This document shows positions 35,660-45,024 of a DNA stretch of 64,000 nucleotides, piece after piece. The position numbers and the translations under genes are program-made. The notes under the pieces are model-generated. The model did no database searches and was not told the origin of the DNA. It saw nothing but the letters and a program-made list of their open reading frames with translations. This DNA comes from Paraburkholderia sp. SOS3 (GTDB lineage: Bacteria; Pseudomonadota; Gammaproteobacteria; Burkholderiales; Burkholderiaceae): the NCBI RefSeq assembly GCF_001922345.1, contig NZ_CP018812.1, positions 1,798,001 through 1,862,000 of the forward strand, read 5' to 3'. Every line of letters starts with the position of its first letter. Positions within the stretch are counted from its first letter, which is position 1.

Positions 35660-36331
35660 ATGAACGATCCGACGTCGACGATCGAAATCGAAACCGCGCC
35701 GAACCCCGAATTCGCCGTGATCCTGATGCATGGCCTCGGCGCCGACGCGAACGATTTCGTGCCGCTGATCCCCGAACTGCGCCTCGCCGGCGCACCTGCG
35801 GTGCGCTTCGTGTTTCCGAATGCACCAGAGATTCCGGTGACAGCGAACAACGGCTATGTGATGCGCGCGTGGTACGACATCCTGTCGCTTCAGGGCATCA
35901 ACCGGCAGGTCGACGAGGCGGGCATCGACGCGTCGTGTGCGACCGTGCGGCAGCTGATCGCCGAACAGAACGCGCGCGGCATCGCGACATCGAAGGTGTT
36001 TCTCGCGGGTTTCTCGCAGGGCGGGGCAATGACGTACTCGGCCGGCCTGACGCATCCGGACGCGCTCGCCGGCCTGATCGTGCTGTCGGGCTACATGCCG
36101 TCGCAGCCGTATGTCGAAAGCCGTGCGAGCGAAGCGAACCGCCGCACGCCCGTGTTCGCCGCGCACGGCACGCAGGACGACGTGCTGCCGGTCACGCTCG
36201 GCGAAACGGCGCGCGACTATGCGCGCGCGCACGGCAACGAAGTTCAATGGCATGCGTATCCGATGCCGCATTCGGTCTGCGCGGAAGAGATCGTGGCGCT
36301 GCGCGCGTGGCTCGTGGCGCGATTGAAGTAA
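35660..36331 (+). CDS. alpha/beta-hydrolase carboxylesterase (phospholipase/carboxylesterase family)
   Basis: 223 aa, typical length for the EstB/carboxylesterase II group. The oxyanion segment is VILMHGLGADANDF, the nucleophile Ser is in VFLAGFSQGGAMTY, the catalytic Asp is in AAHGTQDDVLPV and His is in YPMPHSVCAEE. It hydrolyses short-chain esters or acyl-protein thioesters. The ATG is chosen because homologues start about here and GGAG lies upstream; the frame is open for 63 more codons, but that section is the tail of the MAPEG gene in another frame. Confidence 0.92.
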   Translation: MNDPTSTIEIETAPNPEFAVILMHGLGADANDFVPLIPELRLAGAPAVRFVFPNAPEIPVTANNGYVMRAWYDILSLQGINRQVDEAGIDASCATVRQLIAEQNARGIATSKVFLAGFSQGGAMTYSAGLTHPDALAGLIVLSGYMPSQPYVESRASEANRRTPVFAAHGTQDDVLPVTLGETARDYARAHGNEVQWHAYPMPHSVCAEEIVALRAWLVARLK

Positions 36332-36419
36332 AAAGCAAACAGGCAATAGAACGAGCGGGCGGCAACGCAAGAGCGCGGCACGCGCGAGGCGCCGCGCGCC
36401 GCCGCGAGCACCGCTTCGC

Positions 36420-37469
36420 TCACGCCGACCGGGCGGCTCCAGTCAAACGCACGGCCTGCGCGGCTTCCGACGCGTCGTCGTCGGAAGCGCAAACGACATC
36501 GCCATCGAGCTCGCCGGCGCCGTTCGCGGCCGTGGTTTTTCTGTTTGCCGCGTAAGCACGCGGCGTCATGCCGTAGCGTTCCTTGAACGCACGGCTGAAG
36601 TGCGCGGCGCTTGCGAAGCCGCACCGATACGCGATTTCCTGGATCGCGCCCTGCGGCGCACCGGCCAGCATCCGCGTCGCGTGTTCGAGACGCAGCGTCC
36701 ACGCGTAGCGCATCGGCGACAGCCCGTTTGCTTTCAGCGCGCGCGTGAGACAGCTCGCCGAGATATTGAGCTCCTCGGCGATGCGCACGACGCTCAGATC
36801 CGGATCGCCGATGCGGCGCGCGATCACCTGCTTCGCGCGCAGCATCGTTGCGGCACTCGCACGGCGCGACGCACGCGAATCGCGTTCGGTGACGAGCACG
36901 TCCATCAGATCGAGGCACTGGTCGCCGAGCCGCTCGAGCAGCGGCTCGCTGGCCTTGCCGGCCTGCGCGGTCAGATTCAGCACGAACTCGCGAACGGCGC
37001 CGACGTCCGCCGACGCCGCATCGGGACGGCACACCGTCGGGAAGCGGTGGCGCAAGCCGCGCTCGCGCAAGGCCGCTTTCGGAAAACGCAGGACGGCGAG
37101 GCGCGTGCGCTCGCGAAAGGATTCGTTGAACATATGCAGCGGATCGACCACGGCGATGTCGCCGGGGCCGAACCTGACTGTCTGTCCACGCTGTTCGACC
37201 GACATCATCCCGCTTCTGACCACCTTCACGAACAGATGATCGCCGTTCCAGGACGCAGGACGCTGCATGACCGGCGAAACGGACTGCCACGCGATGTCGA
37301 CGTTGATGATGTCGGTTTGCCCCGCGTGCACGAGATGGGCGACCGATGGGGCCGAGCAGGTCGCGTCGAGCCGGCAGTGCAAACCATGCGTCGTCGAGAT
37401 CGCGTCGATCCATGCGCTGCGGCCCGATGGCGCACCGTCCCAGCTGTTTTCGATAAAACGGGTATCCAC
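36420..37469 (-). CDS. AraC family regulator (FeaR-like, AraC_binding_2)
   Basis: 349 aa. The N-terminal 200 residues look like the AraC_binding_2 domain of FeaR/NdR-type regulators (GDHLFVKVVRSGMMSVEQRG, FGPGDIAVVDPLHMF), and the C-terminal HTH pair is VVRIAEELNISASCLTRALK and EIAYRCGFASAAHFSRAFKE, ending YGMTPRAYAA. A 35-residue acidic/Ala-rich tail follows. It is convergent with the esterase gene and divergent, across 496 bases, from the beta-glucosidase operon, which has its own LacI regulator; its target is not evident. Confidence 0.88.
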   Translation of the reverse strand: MDTRFIENSWDGAPSGRSAWIDAISTTHGLHCRLDATCSAPSVAHLVHAGQTDIINVDIAWQSVSPVMQRPASWNGDHLFVKVVRSGMMSVEQRGQTVRFGPGDIAVVDPLHMFNESFRERTRLAVLRFPKAALRERGLRHRFPTVCRPDAASADVGAVREFVLNLTAQAGKASEPLLERLGDQCLDLMDVLVTERDSRASRRASAATMLRAKQVIARRIGDPDLSVVRIAEELNISASCLTRALKANGLSPMRYAWTLRLEHATRMLAGAPQGAIQEIAYRCGFASAAHFSRAFKERYGMTPRAYAANRKTTAANGAGELDGDVVCASDDDASEAAQAVRLTGAARSA

Positions 37470-37965
37470 GGCCGTACATCTCCTTTCCTGTGGGGCGCGA
37501 AGCCTTGGATGAGTGCGAATGCGGCATTGCTGCGAGTCGGCCCGTGGATCGTCATGCCTCGCTCAGAGCGGCACTGAGGCGGTGCAACCAGGTCCGGTAC
37601 GCGGCACCCCCGTATAAGCGATGAGAACAGCGCAGAAGCGAAGAATATTCCGTTCGCGCCGTGTGAGTCGACGAATGCTGATATACGCTGCGTACAGTCA
37701 AATCATTGAGCGTGCACAGTCAATATCGCGCGCCTTTCCGTACACGGCGAAGATCGGCACGCACCACACGGACTCGCCCGATGCGGCGCGCATGCAGGAT
37801 CTCGCGCTTTTCATGCGCGCTGCGGCACGTTGCCTTCTCCTCCAGACAAACCCGGATTGCTGCCTCAAAAGCGCCGCTGATATCGTGCGCAACGAACGGA
37901 TGGAAGCGCTTCCATTCCTGCTGGATCAACGATCCCTGCGGTTCAACCTTGCCTGAGGAGTGCCC
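37470..37965. other. regulatory region upstream of the beta-glucosidase operon
   Basis: 496 bases without a gene. The right end carries a perfect 16-bp LacI-type palindrome at 37900-37915, 50 bases before the beta-glucosidase start. The middle (37620-37760) is AT-richer and likely includes promoters for the araC gene to the left and the sugar operon to the right; no exact hexamers could be assigned. Confidence 0.5.
37900..37915. promoter_or_regulatory. LacI-family operator of the sugar operon
   Basis: ATGGAAGCGCTTCCAT is a perfect 16-bp palindrome with the central CG typical of LacI/GalR-family operators. It lies about 50 bases upstream of the beta-glucosidase start, in an operon that ends with a LacI gene. 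The expected regulator is therefore encoded within the same transcript. Confidence 0.8.
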
Positions 37966-39372
37966 GTGGCTCAAGACGCAGTTGAATCCCTCGATGTCGC
38001 CGGCGGCAGCAATCTGGGCGGCGATCCTTTCACGCCCGCTGCCGGTTCTGCGCTATGGCGCAAGCACTTCCTGATCGGCGCGGCGACGGCCTCGTATCAG
38101 ATCGAAGGCGCCGTCAACGAAGACGGCCGCCTGCCGTCGATCTGGGACACGTTCTCGGCCACGCCCGGCAAGGTGCTGCACGGCGATACCGGCGAACACG
38201 CGTGCGACCACTACCACCGCTGGGAAAGCGACGTCGAACTGCTTGCGTCGCTGAACTTCGAAGCGTACCGGCTATCGATCGCCTGGCCGCGCGTGATGGA
38301 CGAAGCGGGGCGGCCGAACCGCAAAGGGCTCGACTTCTACAAGCGTCTGCTCGGCAAGCTGAAGGACAAGGGCCTGCAGACTTTCGCGACGCTCTATCAC
38401 TGGGACTTGCCGCAGCATCTCGAAGATCGCGGCGGCTGGCTGAACCGCGACATCGTCTATCGCTTTGCCGATTACGCGGATCTGATGAGCCGCGAACTCG
38501 CGGGCCATGTCGACGCCTGGATGACGCTCAACGAGCCGTGGTGCTCGGCGTTTCTCGGTTACGGCAACGGCCATCACGCGCCGGGCCGCGCGAACCTGCG
38601 CTATGCGGTTCAGGCGATGCACCATCTGCTGCTCGCGCACGGCGAGGCGCTTGCGGTTCTGCGCGAGAACGATCCCGCATCGAAGAAGGGCATCGTCGCG
38701 AACGTCGGGCGCGGCACGGCCAACACGCAGAGCGCGGCCGATACGCACGCCGCGCATCTGTTCGAAGTGCAGCACAACGCGTGGATTCTCGATCCGCTTC
38801 TGAAGGGCACCTATCCGGCCGATCTGTGGACGCTATGGCCCGGCGCGGAACCGCTCGTGCTCGACGGCGACATGCAGACCATCGGTGCACCGCTCGATTT
38901 CCTCGGCATCAACTATTACTTTCGCACCAACGTGGAAAGCGACGGCGCGAACGGCTATATCGAAGTGCCGCTCGCCGGCGTCGAGCGCACGCAGATGGGC
39001 TGGGAAGTCTATCCCGACGGCCTGCGCGATCTGCTGACCGGCTTTCACCGCAACTATCGCGCGTTGCCGCCGATCTACATCACCGAAAACGGCATGGCCT
39101 CCGACGACAAGGTCGACAACGGCCATGTCGACGACGCGCAGCGCATCGCGTTTCTGAAGCGCCACCTCGCGGCTGTCGACGAAGCGATTGCGCAAGGCGT
39201 CGACGTGCGCGGCTATTTCGTCTGGTCGCTGCTCGATAACTTCGAATGGGCGTACGGTTACGAGCGCCGCTTCGGCGTGGTCCATGTCGACTACCGGACC
39301 CAGCAGCGCACCGTCAAACGCAGCGCGCAACTGATCTCGAAGTTCCTGCAGGAACGCGCCGCGCGCGCCTGA
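37966..39372 (+). CDS. GH1 family beta-glucosidase
   Basis: 468 aa cytoplasmic glycosidase that hydrolyses beta-glucosides such as cellobiose. Family blocks include FLIGAATASYQIEGAVNEDG, YHRWESDVELLASLNFEAYR, the acid/base Glu in TLNEPWCSAF (about residue 190) and the nucleophile Glu in IYITENGMA (about 374), then WSLLDNFEWAYGYERRFGV. The GTG at 37966 is chosen because GAGGAG lies five bases upstream; a GTG two codons earlier overlaps that sequence. No signal peptide, so the sugar must be imported first, by the ABC system encoded next. Confidence 0.95.
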   Translation: MAQDAVESLDVAGGSNLGGDPFTPAAGSALWRKHFLIGAATASYQIEGAVNEDGRLPSIWDTFSATPGKVLHGDTGEHACDHYHRWESDVELLASLNFEAYRLSIAWPRVMDEAGRPNRKGLDFYKRLLGKLKDKGLQTFATLYHWDLPQHLEDRGGWLNRDIVYRFADYADLMSRELAGHVDAWMTLNEPWCSAFLGYGNGHHAPGRANLRYAVQAMHHLLLAHGEALAVLRENDPASKKGIVANVGRGTANTQSAADTHAAHLFEVQHNAWILDPLLKGTYPADLWTLWPGAEPLVLDGDMQTIGAPLDFLGINYYFRTNVESDGANGYIEVPLAGVERTQMGWEVYPDGLRDLLTGFHRNYRALPPIYITENGMASDDKVDNGHVDDAQRIAFLKRHLAAVDEAIAQGVDVRGYFVWSLLDNFEWAYGYERRFGVVHVDYRTQQRTVKRSAQLISKFLQERAARA

Positions 39373-39402
39373 TCCTGCGTCTTTCGTCCTCGTTTTCATC
39401 GG

Positions 39403-39427
39403 GCTTGCCGGCGGCGCGCCGGCAAGC
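39403..39427 (+). promoter_or_regulatory. stem-loop between beta-glucosidase and binding-protein genes
   Basis: GCTTGCCGGC at 39403-39412 and its complement at 39418-39427 give a 10-bp GC-rich stem with a 5-base loop, without a following T tract. Hairpins at this place in sugar operons often protect upstream mRNA or set different expression levels; that role here is inference. Confidence 0.5.
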
Positions 39428-39474
39428 ATGCAGCCGACTTCAAACAAGCAGGCGCAACGCCTCAAGGAGATGCG

Positions 39475-40755
39475 ATGAAGAGCAGAAGACCCGCAGCGCG
39501 CACGAACATCGCCGTGGCAAGCGCTTGCGCGCTGGCCCTATGCGGCGCGTTCGCCCAGCTGGCCGCCCCGGTACCCGCACAGGCGGCCGAGCCGCTCAAG
39601 GCGAACGTGATTCACTGGTGGACGTCGGGCGGCGAATCGGCCGCGATCCGCCAGTTTGCCGAGGCGTACGACAAGGCCGGCGGCCAGTGGGTCGACAACG
39701 CGGTGGCCGGCGCCGATCAGGCGCGCGCGACCGCGATCAACCGCATCGTCGGCGGCGATCCGCCGACTGCCGCGCAATTCAATACGTCGAAGCAGTTTCA
39801 CGACCTGATCGACCAGGGCTTGCTCAACAACGTCGATACGGTGGCCGCGAAAGAAAACTGGGCGGCCATTTTCCCGCCGTCCATTCTGAACAGCATCCGT
39901 GTGAACGGCCATTACTACGCCACGCCGGTCGATATTCACATGCAGGGCTGGTTCTTCTATTCGAAGCCGCTGTTCCAGAAAGCCGGCATCGCGAACGAAC
40001 CGCAGAACTTCGACGAGTTCGTTGCCGATCTCGACAAGCTCAAGAAAACCGGCGCGATTGCGCTCGCGTTCGGCGGGCAGCCGTGGCAGGAAAAAATCAC
40101 GTTCGACGCGATTTTCGCGGACGTCGGCGGGCAGGACCTGTATCTTAAGGTCTACCGCGATCGCGATGTCAACGCGGTGAAGTCCGATGCCTTCAAGAAG
40201 GTGCTCGCCTCATTCAAGAAGCTGCACGACTACGTCGACCCGGGTTCGCCGGGGCGCAACTGGAACGATGCGACCGCGCTCGTCATTTCGGGCAAGGCCG
40301 GCGTGCAGATCATGGGCGACTGGGCGAAGGGCGAGTTCTCGGCGGCGAAGCAGTCGGCGGGCAAGGACTTCGGCTGTTTCCCGGGCTTCGGACCGCATTC
40401 GCCGTATCTGGTGGCAGGCGACGTATTCGTGTTTCCGAAGACCGACAATCCGAATGCGATCAAGGCGCAGAATCTGCTTGCGACGGTGATGACGTCGCCC
40501 ACGGCGCAGGTGGCGTTCAGCGAGCGCAAGGGTTCGATTCCGATTCGCCCGGACGTCGATACGAGCCAGCTCGATATGTGCGCGAAGGAGGGCATTGCGA
40601 TCATGAAAGACAAGTCGCGGCAGTTGCCGAATCCGGAGATGCTGATTTCGCCCGATGTGCAGGGCGCGTTGACCGACGTCATCACGAACTTCTGGAACAG
40701 GAACCAGTCGGTCGACGATGCGCAGAAGGCCTTCGCCGGCGCGCTGAAGGGCTGA
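39475..40755 (+). CDS. sugar ABC transporter substrate-binding protein (family 1)
   Basis: 426 aa periplasmic receptor. A Sec signal peptide (ASACALALCGAFAQLAAPVPAQAAEP) is followed by VIHWWTSGGESAAIRQFAEA, typical of glucose/cellobiose-type binding proteins, then ALAFGGQPWQEKITFDAI, GVQIMGDWAKGEF and KGSIPIRPDVD. AAGGAG precedes the ATG. With the neighbouring GH1 enzyme the likely ligand is a beta-glucoside or glucose. Seven bases separate it from the first permease gene. Confidence 0.93.
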   Translation: MKSRRPAARTNIAVASACALALCGAFAQLAAPVPAQAAEPLKANVIHWWTSGGESAAIRQFAEAYDKAGGQWVDNAVAGADQARATAINRIVGGDPPTAAQFNTSKQFHDLIDQGLLNNVDTVAAKENWAAIFPPSILNSIRVNGHYYATPVDIHMQGWFFYSKPLFQKAGIANEPQNFDEFVADLDKLKKTGAIALAFGGQPWQEKITFDAIFADVGGQDLYLKVYRDRDVNAVKSDAFKKVLASFKKLHDYVDPGSPGRNWNDATALVISGKAGVQIMGDWAKGEFSAAKQSAGKDFGCFPGFGPHSPYLVAGDVFVFPKTDNPNAIKAQNLLATVMTSPTAQVAFSERKGSIPIRPDVDTSQLDMCAKEGIAIMKDKSRQLPNPEMLISPDVQGALTDVITNFWNRNQSVDDAQKAFAGALKG

Positions 40756-40762
40756 GCGAGCG

Positions 40763-41800
40763 ATGGGCGCGCTGAAATCGCAGGCTCTCGCGGACGTGGC
40801 CGGCAAGCCGCGTCGTGGCGGCGCTCATGCGGGCGCGGGTTCAGGCTCAGGAACGGGCGCAGGAACCGGCGGCGAAACTGCCGCCGTGTATCGGCGCCGG
40901 CCCTTGCGGCCCAGGCGTCCGTTAAGCAGGCGCTGGCCGTTCGCTGCCTGGGTTGCGCTGTTGCCGATGCTGCTGACGGTGATATTCGCGTATCTGGGCA
41001 CGATGCTCTGGACCGTGCGCGTGTCGTTCAGCAACTCGCGCACGTTTCCGTCGAACGACTTCGCCGGTTTCACGCAGTACGCGCGGCTCTTTCATAACGA
41101 CCGCTGGCTCGTGTCGCTGCAGCATATCGTGCTGTACGGCGCGTGCTTTATCGTCGCGTGCATCGTGCTCGGCATGCTGCTCGCCATCTTCATCGATCAG
41201 CGCGTGAGTGCCGAAGGCGTGTTGCGCACGATCTTTCTCTATCCGTATGCGATGTCGTTCGTCGCGACCGGCCTCGTCTGGCAGTGGATCCTGAATCCCT
41301 CGCTCGGCGCGCAGGCCGTGCTCCGAAAAATCGGCTTCGCGCATGCGCATTTCGACTGGATCGTCGATCAGGACTGGGTCGTCTATACGGTCGTCATCGC
41401 CACGGTCTGGCAGGCGTCGGGGCTCGTCATGGCGCTGATGCTCGCGGGGCTGCGCGGCGTCGACGACGAGCTGTGGAAAGCCGCGCGCCTCGACGGCATT
41501 CCGCGCTGGCGCGTGTACGCGAGCATCGTGATTCCGATGCTCGGACCGTCGCTTTCGACGGCGTTCGTGCTGCTGTTCGTGATGGTCGTGAAGCTCTACG
41601 ACGCGGTGGTCGCGATGACGCAAGGCGGCCCCGGCACCGCGAGCGAAGTGCCCGCGAAGTTCATCATGGATTACCTGTTCGGCCGCGCGAACATCGGGCT
41701 CGCGTCGGCGGCATCGGTGGTGATGCTGCTGACGGTGCTCGCGATCCTTGCGCCGTTTTTCTATGCAAGAAGCCGCGCCGCTGCGCGAAAGGACGTGTGA
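40763..41800 (+). CDS. sugar ABC transporter permease, MalF-like
   Basis: 345 aa inner-membrane subunit with six helices. The EAA loop that contacts the ATPase is MLAGLRGVDDELWKAARLDG followed by IPRWRVYASIVIPMLGPSLS. An unusual N-terminal extension of about 45 residues has a Gly/Ala/Ser/Thr repeat followed by Arg-rich sequence, probably a cytoplasmic tail. It is three bases from the second permease gene. Confidence 0.93.
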   Translation: MGALKSQALADVAGKPRRGGAHAGAGSGSGTGAGTGGETAAVYRRRPLRPRRPLSRRWPFAAWVALLPMLLTVIFAYLGTMLWTVRVSFSNSRTFPSNDFAGFTQYARLFHNDRWLVSLQHIVLYGACFIVACIVLGMLLAIFIDQRVSAEGVLRTIFLYPYAMSFVATGLVWQWILNPSLGAQAVLRKIGFAHAHFDWIVDQDWVVYTVVIATVWQASGLVMALMLAGLRGVDDELWKAARLDGIPRWRVYASIVIPMLGPSLSTAFVLLFVMVVKLYDAVVAMTQGGPGTASEVPAKFIMDYLFGRANIGLASAASVVMLLTVLAILAPFFYARSRAAARKDV

Positions 41801-41803
41801 CAC

Positions 41804-42766
41804 ATGAGCACGCTCGATCCTGCCGAAGGCGCCGCCGCCTCACCGCAACGGCGTGGCCCGGGCAAACACACCGTAGCCGCGGCGGCGCGCGCGCCGCGTC
41901 CGCGTGCGCGCCGCCCGCGATTTTCTGCGGCACGCCTTGGCATCTACGCGTTCCTGATCGTCTGCGCGCTGTTCTTCCTGCTGCCGCTCTACGTAATGCT
42001 CGTGACGTCGGTGAAACCGATGGACGAAATCCGTCTCGGCAATCTGCTCGCGTGGCCCGCGCATCTGACGCTGCGGCCGTGGGTCGACGCATGGCAGGCC
42101 GCGTGCACCGGCCTCGACTGCGACGGCATCCAGGTCGGTTTCTGGAACTCGGTGCGCATCGTCGTGCCGAGCACCGTGCTGTCGATCGCGGTCGGCGCCG
42201 TGAACGGCTACGCACTGTCGCTCTGGCGGCCGCGCGGCGCGGGCTGGCTGTTCGGCGTGCTGCTCGTCGGCGCGTTCATTCCGTATCAGGTGATGATCTA
42301 TCCGATGGTGCGCGTGCTCGCGAGCGTGCACCTGTTCAGCTCGCTGCCCGGCATCGTGGCGATCCACACGATATTCGGCATGCCGGTCATGACGCTGCTG
42401 TTTCGCAACTACTACGCGGGCATACCGCTCGAGCTGTTCAAGGCCGCGCGCATCGACGGCGGCGGCTTCTGGCGCATCTTTTTGCAACTGATGGTGCCGA
42501 TGTCGTTGCCGATCATCGTCGTCGCGATGATCCTGCAGGTGACCAATATATGGAACGACTACCTGCTCGGTCTCGTGTTCGCAGGCACGAAAAACCTGCC
42601 GATGACGGTGCAACTGAACAACATCATCAATACGACGACCGGCGAGCGTCTCTACAACGTGAACATGGCCGCGACGATCCTGACGTCGCTCGTGCCGCTC
42701 GCGGTCTACTTCGTTTCGGGGCGCTGGTTCGTGCGCGGCATCGCGTCCGGCGCGGTGAAAGGTTGA
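41804..42766 (+). CDS. sugar ABC transporter permease, MalG-like
   Basis: 320 aa, second membrane subunit, six helices. The EAA loop is YYAGIPLELFKAARIDGGGF followed by WRIFLQLMVPMSLPIIVVAM. It begins with a 45-residue Ala/Arg/Pro-rich cytoplasmic tail before TM1 (LGIYAFLIVCALFFLLPLYV). Three short 11-12-bp repeats fill the space between its stop and the ATPase gene. Confidence 0.93.
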   Translation: MSTLDPAEGAAASPQRRGPGKHTVAAAARAPRPRARRPRFSAARLGIYAFLIVCALFFLLPLYVMLVTSVKPMDEIRLGNLLAWPAHLTLRPWVDAWQAACTGLDCDGIQVGFWNSVRIVVPSTVLSIAVGAVNGYALSLWRPRGAGWLFGVLLVGAFIPYQVMIYPMVRVLASVHLFSSLPGIVAIHTIFGMPVMTLLFRNYYAGIPLELFKAARIDGGGFWRIFLQLMVPMSLPIIVVAMILQVTNIWNDYLLGLVFAGTKNLPMTVQLNNIINTTTGERLYNVNMAATILTSLVPLAVYFVSGRWFVRGIASGAVKG

Positions 42767-42767
42767 A

Positions 42768-42801
42768 CGAAAGCCGTAACGGAACCGTAGCGGAATCGTA
42801 A
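42768..42801 (+). repeat. three 11-12-bp repeats after the permease stop codon
   Basis: Units of the form CGGAACCGTAG occur at 42768-42779, 42780-42790 and 42791-42801, starting two bases after the TGA stop. Each unit ends in GTAA or GTAG. They lie just before the Shine-Dalgarno of the ATPase gene (AAGGGGGGGAG). Confidence 0.65.
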
Positions 42802-42814
42802 TGAAGGGGGGGAG

Positions 42815-43942
42815 ATGGCGACGGTAGCGAATGGCGCGGGCCTCGCGAATGTGGCGGTGCGCGACCTCAAGGTGCAACTGGGCGCAAACACCGTCATCGA
42901 CGCGCTCGATCTCGACGTGCGCGGCGGCGAGTTCGTCGTGCTGCTCGGCCCGTCAGGCTGCGGCAAGTCGACGCTGCTGCACAGCATCGCGGGGCTCATC
43001 GACGTGAGCGACGGCAGTATCGAGATCGGCGGCGAAGACATGACATGGGCGGACCCGAAGGACCGCCGCGTGGCGCTCGTGTTCCAGTCGTACGCGCTGT
43101 ATCCGACGATGAGCGTCGAGCGCAATCTGTCGTTCGCGCTGCGCATCAACGGCACGCCGAAGGCCGAGATCGAGCGGCGCGTCGCACGCGCATCGGACAT
43201 GCTGCAACTGGGGCCGCTGCTCAAGCGCAAGCCCGCGCAACTGTCGGGCGGGCAGCGGCAGCGCGTCGCAATCGGCCGCGCGATCGTGCGCGAGGCCGAC
43301 GTGTTTCTGTTCGACGAACCGCTGTCGAACCTCGACGCGAAACTGCGCACCGAACTGCGCCGCGAGCTCAAGCAACTGCATCAGCGTCTGAATGCGACGA
43401 TGATCTACGTGACGCACGATCAGGTCGAGGCGATGACGCTCGCCACGCGCATGGCCGTGATGAAAAACGGCGTGATCCAGCAGTTCGGCACGCCGGCCGA
43501 GGTGTACGCGCGGCCCGAGAACCTGTTTGTGGCGACGTTCCTCGGCTCGCCGGCGATGAATCTGCTCAATGGCACGCTCGTGGTGGAACACGACGGCGTG
43601 CGGTTCGCCGGCACACATTTCACGCTCGACGTGTCGCGCTATCCGTTTCGCGAAGCGCCTGCGGCGGGCCGGCCATGCGTGCTCGGCGTGCGGCCCGAAG
43701 ACGTGCGCGTGCATATCGGCAACAGCGGCGCGGACATGACCGGGCATGCCGGCGAGCGGGCAAAAGTGTCGCTTGTAGAACCGATGGGCAACCACCGCGT
43801 TATTTGGCTCGATTATCATGGCGCGCAGATCGCGTCGATCGATCAACAGAAAACGCCGGTCGCGGTGGGCGAAACCACTGCGTTTACGGTCGACGGCGCG
43901 CATATCTCGCTGTTCGACGAGGCCGGCAGCATGCGCCTCTGA
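42815..43942 (+). CDS. sugar ABC transporter ATP-binding protein (MalK/UgpC type)
   Basis: 375 aa. Walker A is LLGPSGCGKSTLLHSIAG, Q-loop LVFQSYALYPTMSV, signature LSGGQRQRVAIGRAIV, Walker B VFLFDEPLSNLDAKLR, and the switch His in IYVTHDQVEAMTLATRMAVM. The C-terminal TOBE-type regulatory domain (LGVRPEDVRVHI and VSLVEPMGNHRVIWLDY) marks the CUT1 sugar importers. It completes the transporter with the binding protein and two permeases. Confidence 0.95.
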   Translation: MATVANGAGLANVAVRDLKVQLGANTVIDALDLDVRGGEFVVLLGPSGCGKSTLLHSIAGLIDVSDGSIEIGGEDMTWADPKDRRVALVFQSYALYPTMSVERNLSFALRINGTPKAEIERRVARASDMLQLGPLLKRKPAQLSGGQRQRVAIGRAIVREADVFLFDEPLSNLDAKLRTELRRELKQLHQRLNATMIYVTHDQVEAMTLATRMAVMKNGVIQQFGTPAEVYARPENLFVATFLGSPAMNLLNGTLVVEHDGVRFAGTHFTLDVSRYPFREAPAAGRPCVLGVRPEDVRVHIGNSGADMTGHAGERAKVSLVEPMGNHRVIWLDYHGAQIASIDQQKTPVAVGETTAFTVDGAHISLFDEAGSMRL

Positions 43943-43968
43943 CCAGCACACCGGCAGATGGAGGCACT

Positions 43969-44997
43969 GTGGCAACCCTGAAAGACGTGGCGCGGCGCGC
44001 CGGAGTCGGGCTTTCGACGGCTTCGCGCGCAATTTCCGGTAAAGGGCCGGTGTCGGCCGATGCGGCCGCGCGCGTGCACGCGGCCATCGCGGAGCTGAAC
44101 TTCCGGCCGTCGTCGATCGGGCGGGCGATGGCGACACGCTCGCTCGGCATCATTGGCCTGTTCGTGCCGACCTTTTTCGGCTCGTACTACGGCACGATCC
44201 TCAAGGAAACCGACACGCAGCTGCGCGCCGTCCACCGTCACGTGGTGGTCGCGACAGGCTGCGGCGAGGCGTCGCCGCGCGATCAGGCCATGGAAGCGGT
44301 GCGCTTTCTGATCGGGCGCGATTGCGACGGCGTGGTCGTCATCAGCCACGATCTGCACGACGAAGACCTGCACGCGCTGCACCGCATGCATCCGCGCGTC
44401 GTGTTCCTGAACCGCGCATTCGATGCGCTGCCCGACGCGTCGTTCTGCGCCGATCACCGCCGCGGCGGCGAACTCGCGGCGTCGACCTTGCTTGCGCACG
44501 GCCACCGGCAGATCGCGGTGATTTCCGGGCCGTTCACGGCATCGGACAATATCGAGCGCCTCTCCGGTTTCTTCGACGAACTCGCGCGGCACGGCATTGC
44601 GCGCGAAACGGTGCCGTTGATCGAATCGGACTTTTCGCCCGAAGGCGGCTATGCGGCCGCGCAAGCGCTGCTCGATGCGAAGCGGCCTTTCACGGCGCTG
44701 TTCGTCGCGAACGACACGATGGCGATCAGCGCGCTCGCGAAATTCCAGCAGGCGGGCATCGTCGTGCCGCGCGACGTCTCCGTGATCGGCTACGACGACG
44801 ACTATGCGGCTGCATACGCCGCGCCTGCGCTGACGTCGGTGCATATTCCGACCGCGGAGCTCACGCAGAACGCTGTCAGGTGGCTGATCAACCGTTGCTA
44901 TCGCACGTCGTGGGAGATCGTCCGCGAATTTCCGGTAACGGTGACGATGCGCGAGTCGGTCGGGCCGGCGCCGCGCATCGCGTTCAACCACGCGTGA
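43969..44997 (+). CDS. LacI family repressor of the beta-glucoside operon
   Basis: 342 aa. The DNA-binding head is ATLKDVARRAGVGLSTASRA and the hinge helix follows FRPSSIGRAMATRSLG; the periplasmic-binding-type core includes GLFVPTFFGSYYG, SGPFTASDNIERLSGFFDEL and ALFVANDTMAISALAKF. The GTG start has GGAGG four bases upstream and begins exactly where LacI proteins begin. It lies 26 bases after the ATPase gene, so it is the last gene of the operon and would be autoregulated through the palindrome at 37900-37915. The inducer should be the imported sugar or a product. Confidence 0.93.
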   Translation: MATLKDVARRAGVGLSTASRAISGKGPVSADAAARVHAAIAELNFRPSSIGRAMATRSLGIIGLFVPTFFGSYYGTILKETDTQLRAVHRHVVVATGCGEASPRDQAMEAVRFLIGRDCDGVVVISHDLHDEDLHALHRMHPRVVFLNRAFDALPDASFCADHRRGGELAASTLLAHGHRQIAVISGPFTASDNIERLSGFFDELARHGIARETVPLIESDFSPEGGYAAAQALLDAKRPFTALFVANDTMAISALAKFQQAGIVVPRDVSVIGYDDDYAAAYAAPALTSVHIPTAELTQNAVRWLINRCYRTSWEIVREFPVTVTMRESVGPAPRIAFNHA

Positions 44998-45024
44998 CCA
45001 CGCGACCGCTCGGCATCCGCATGT

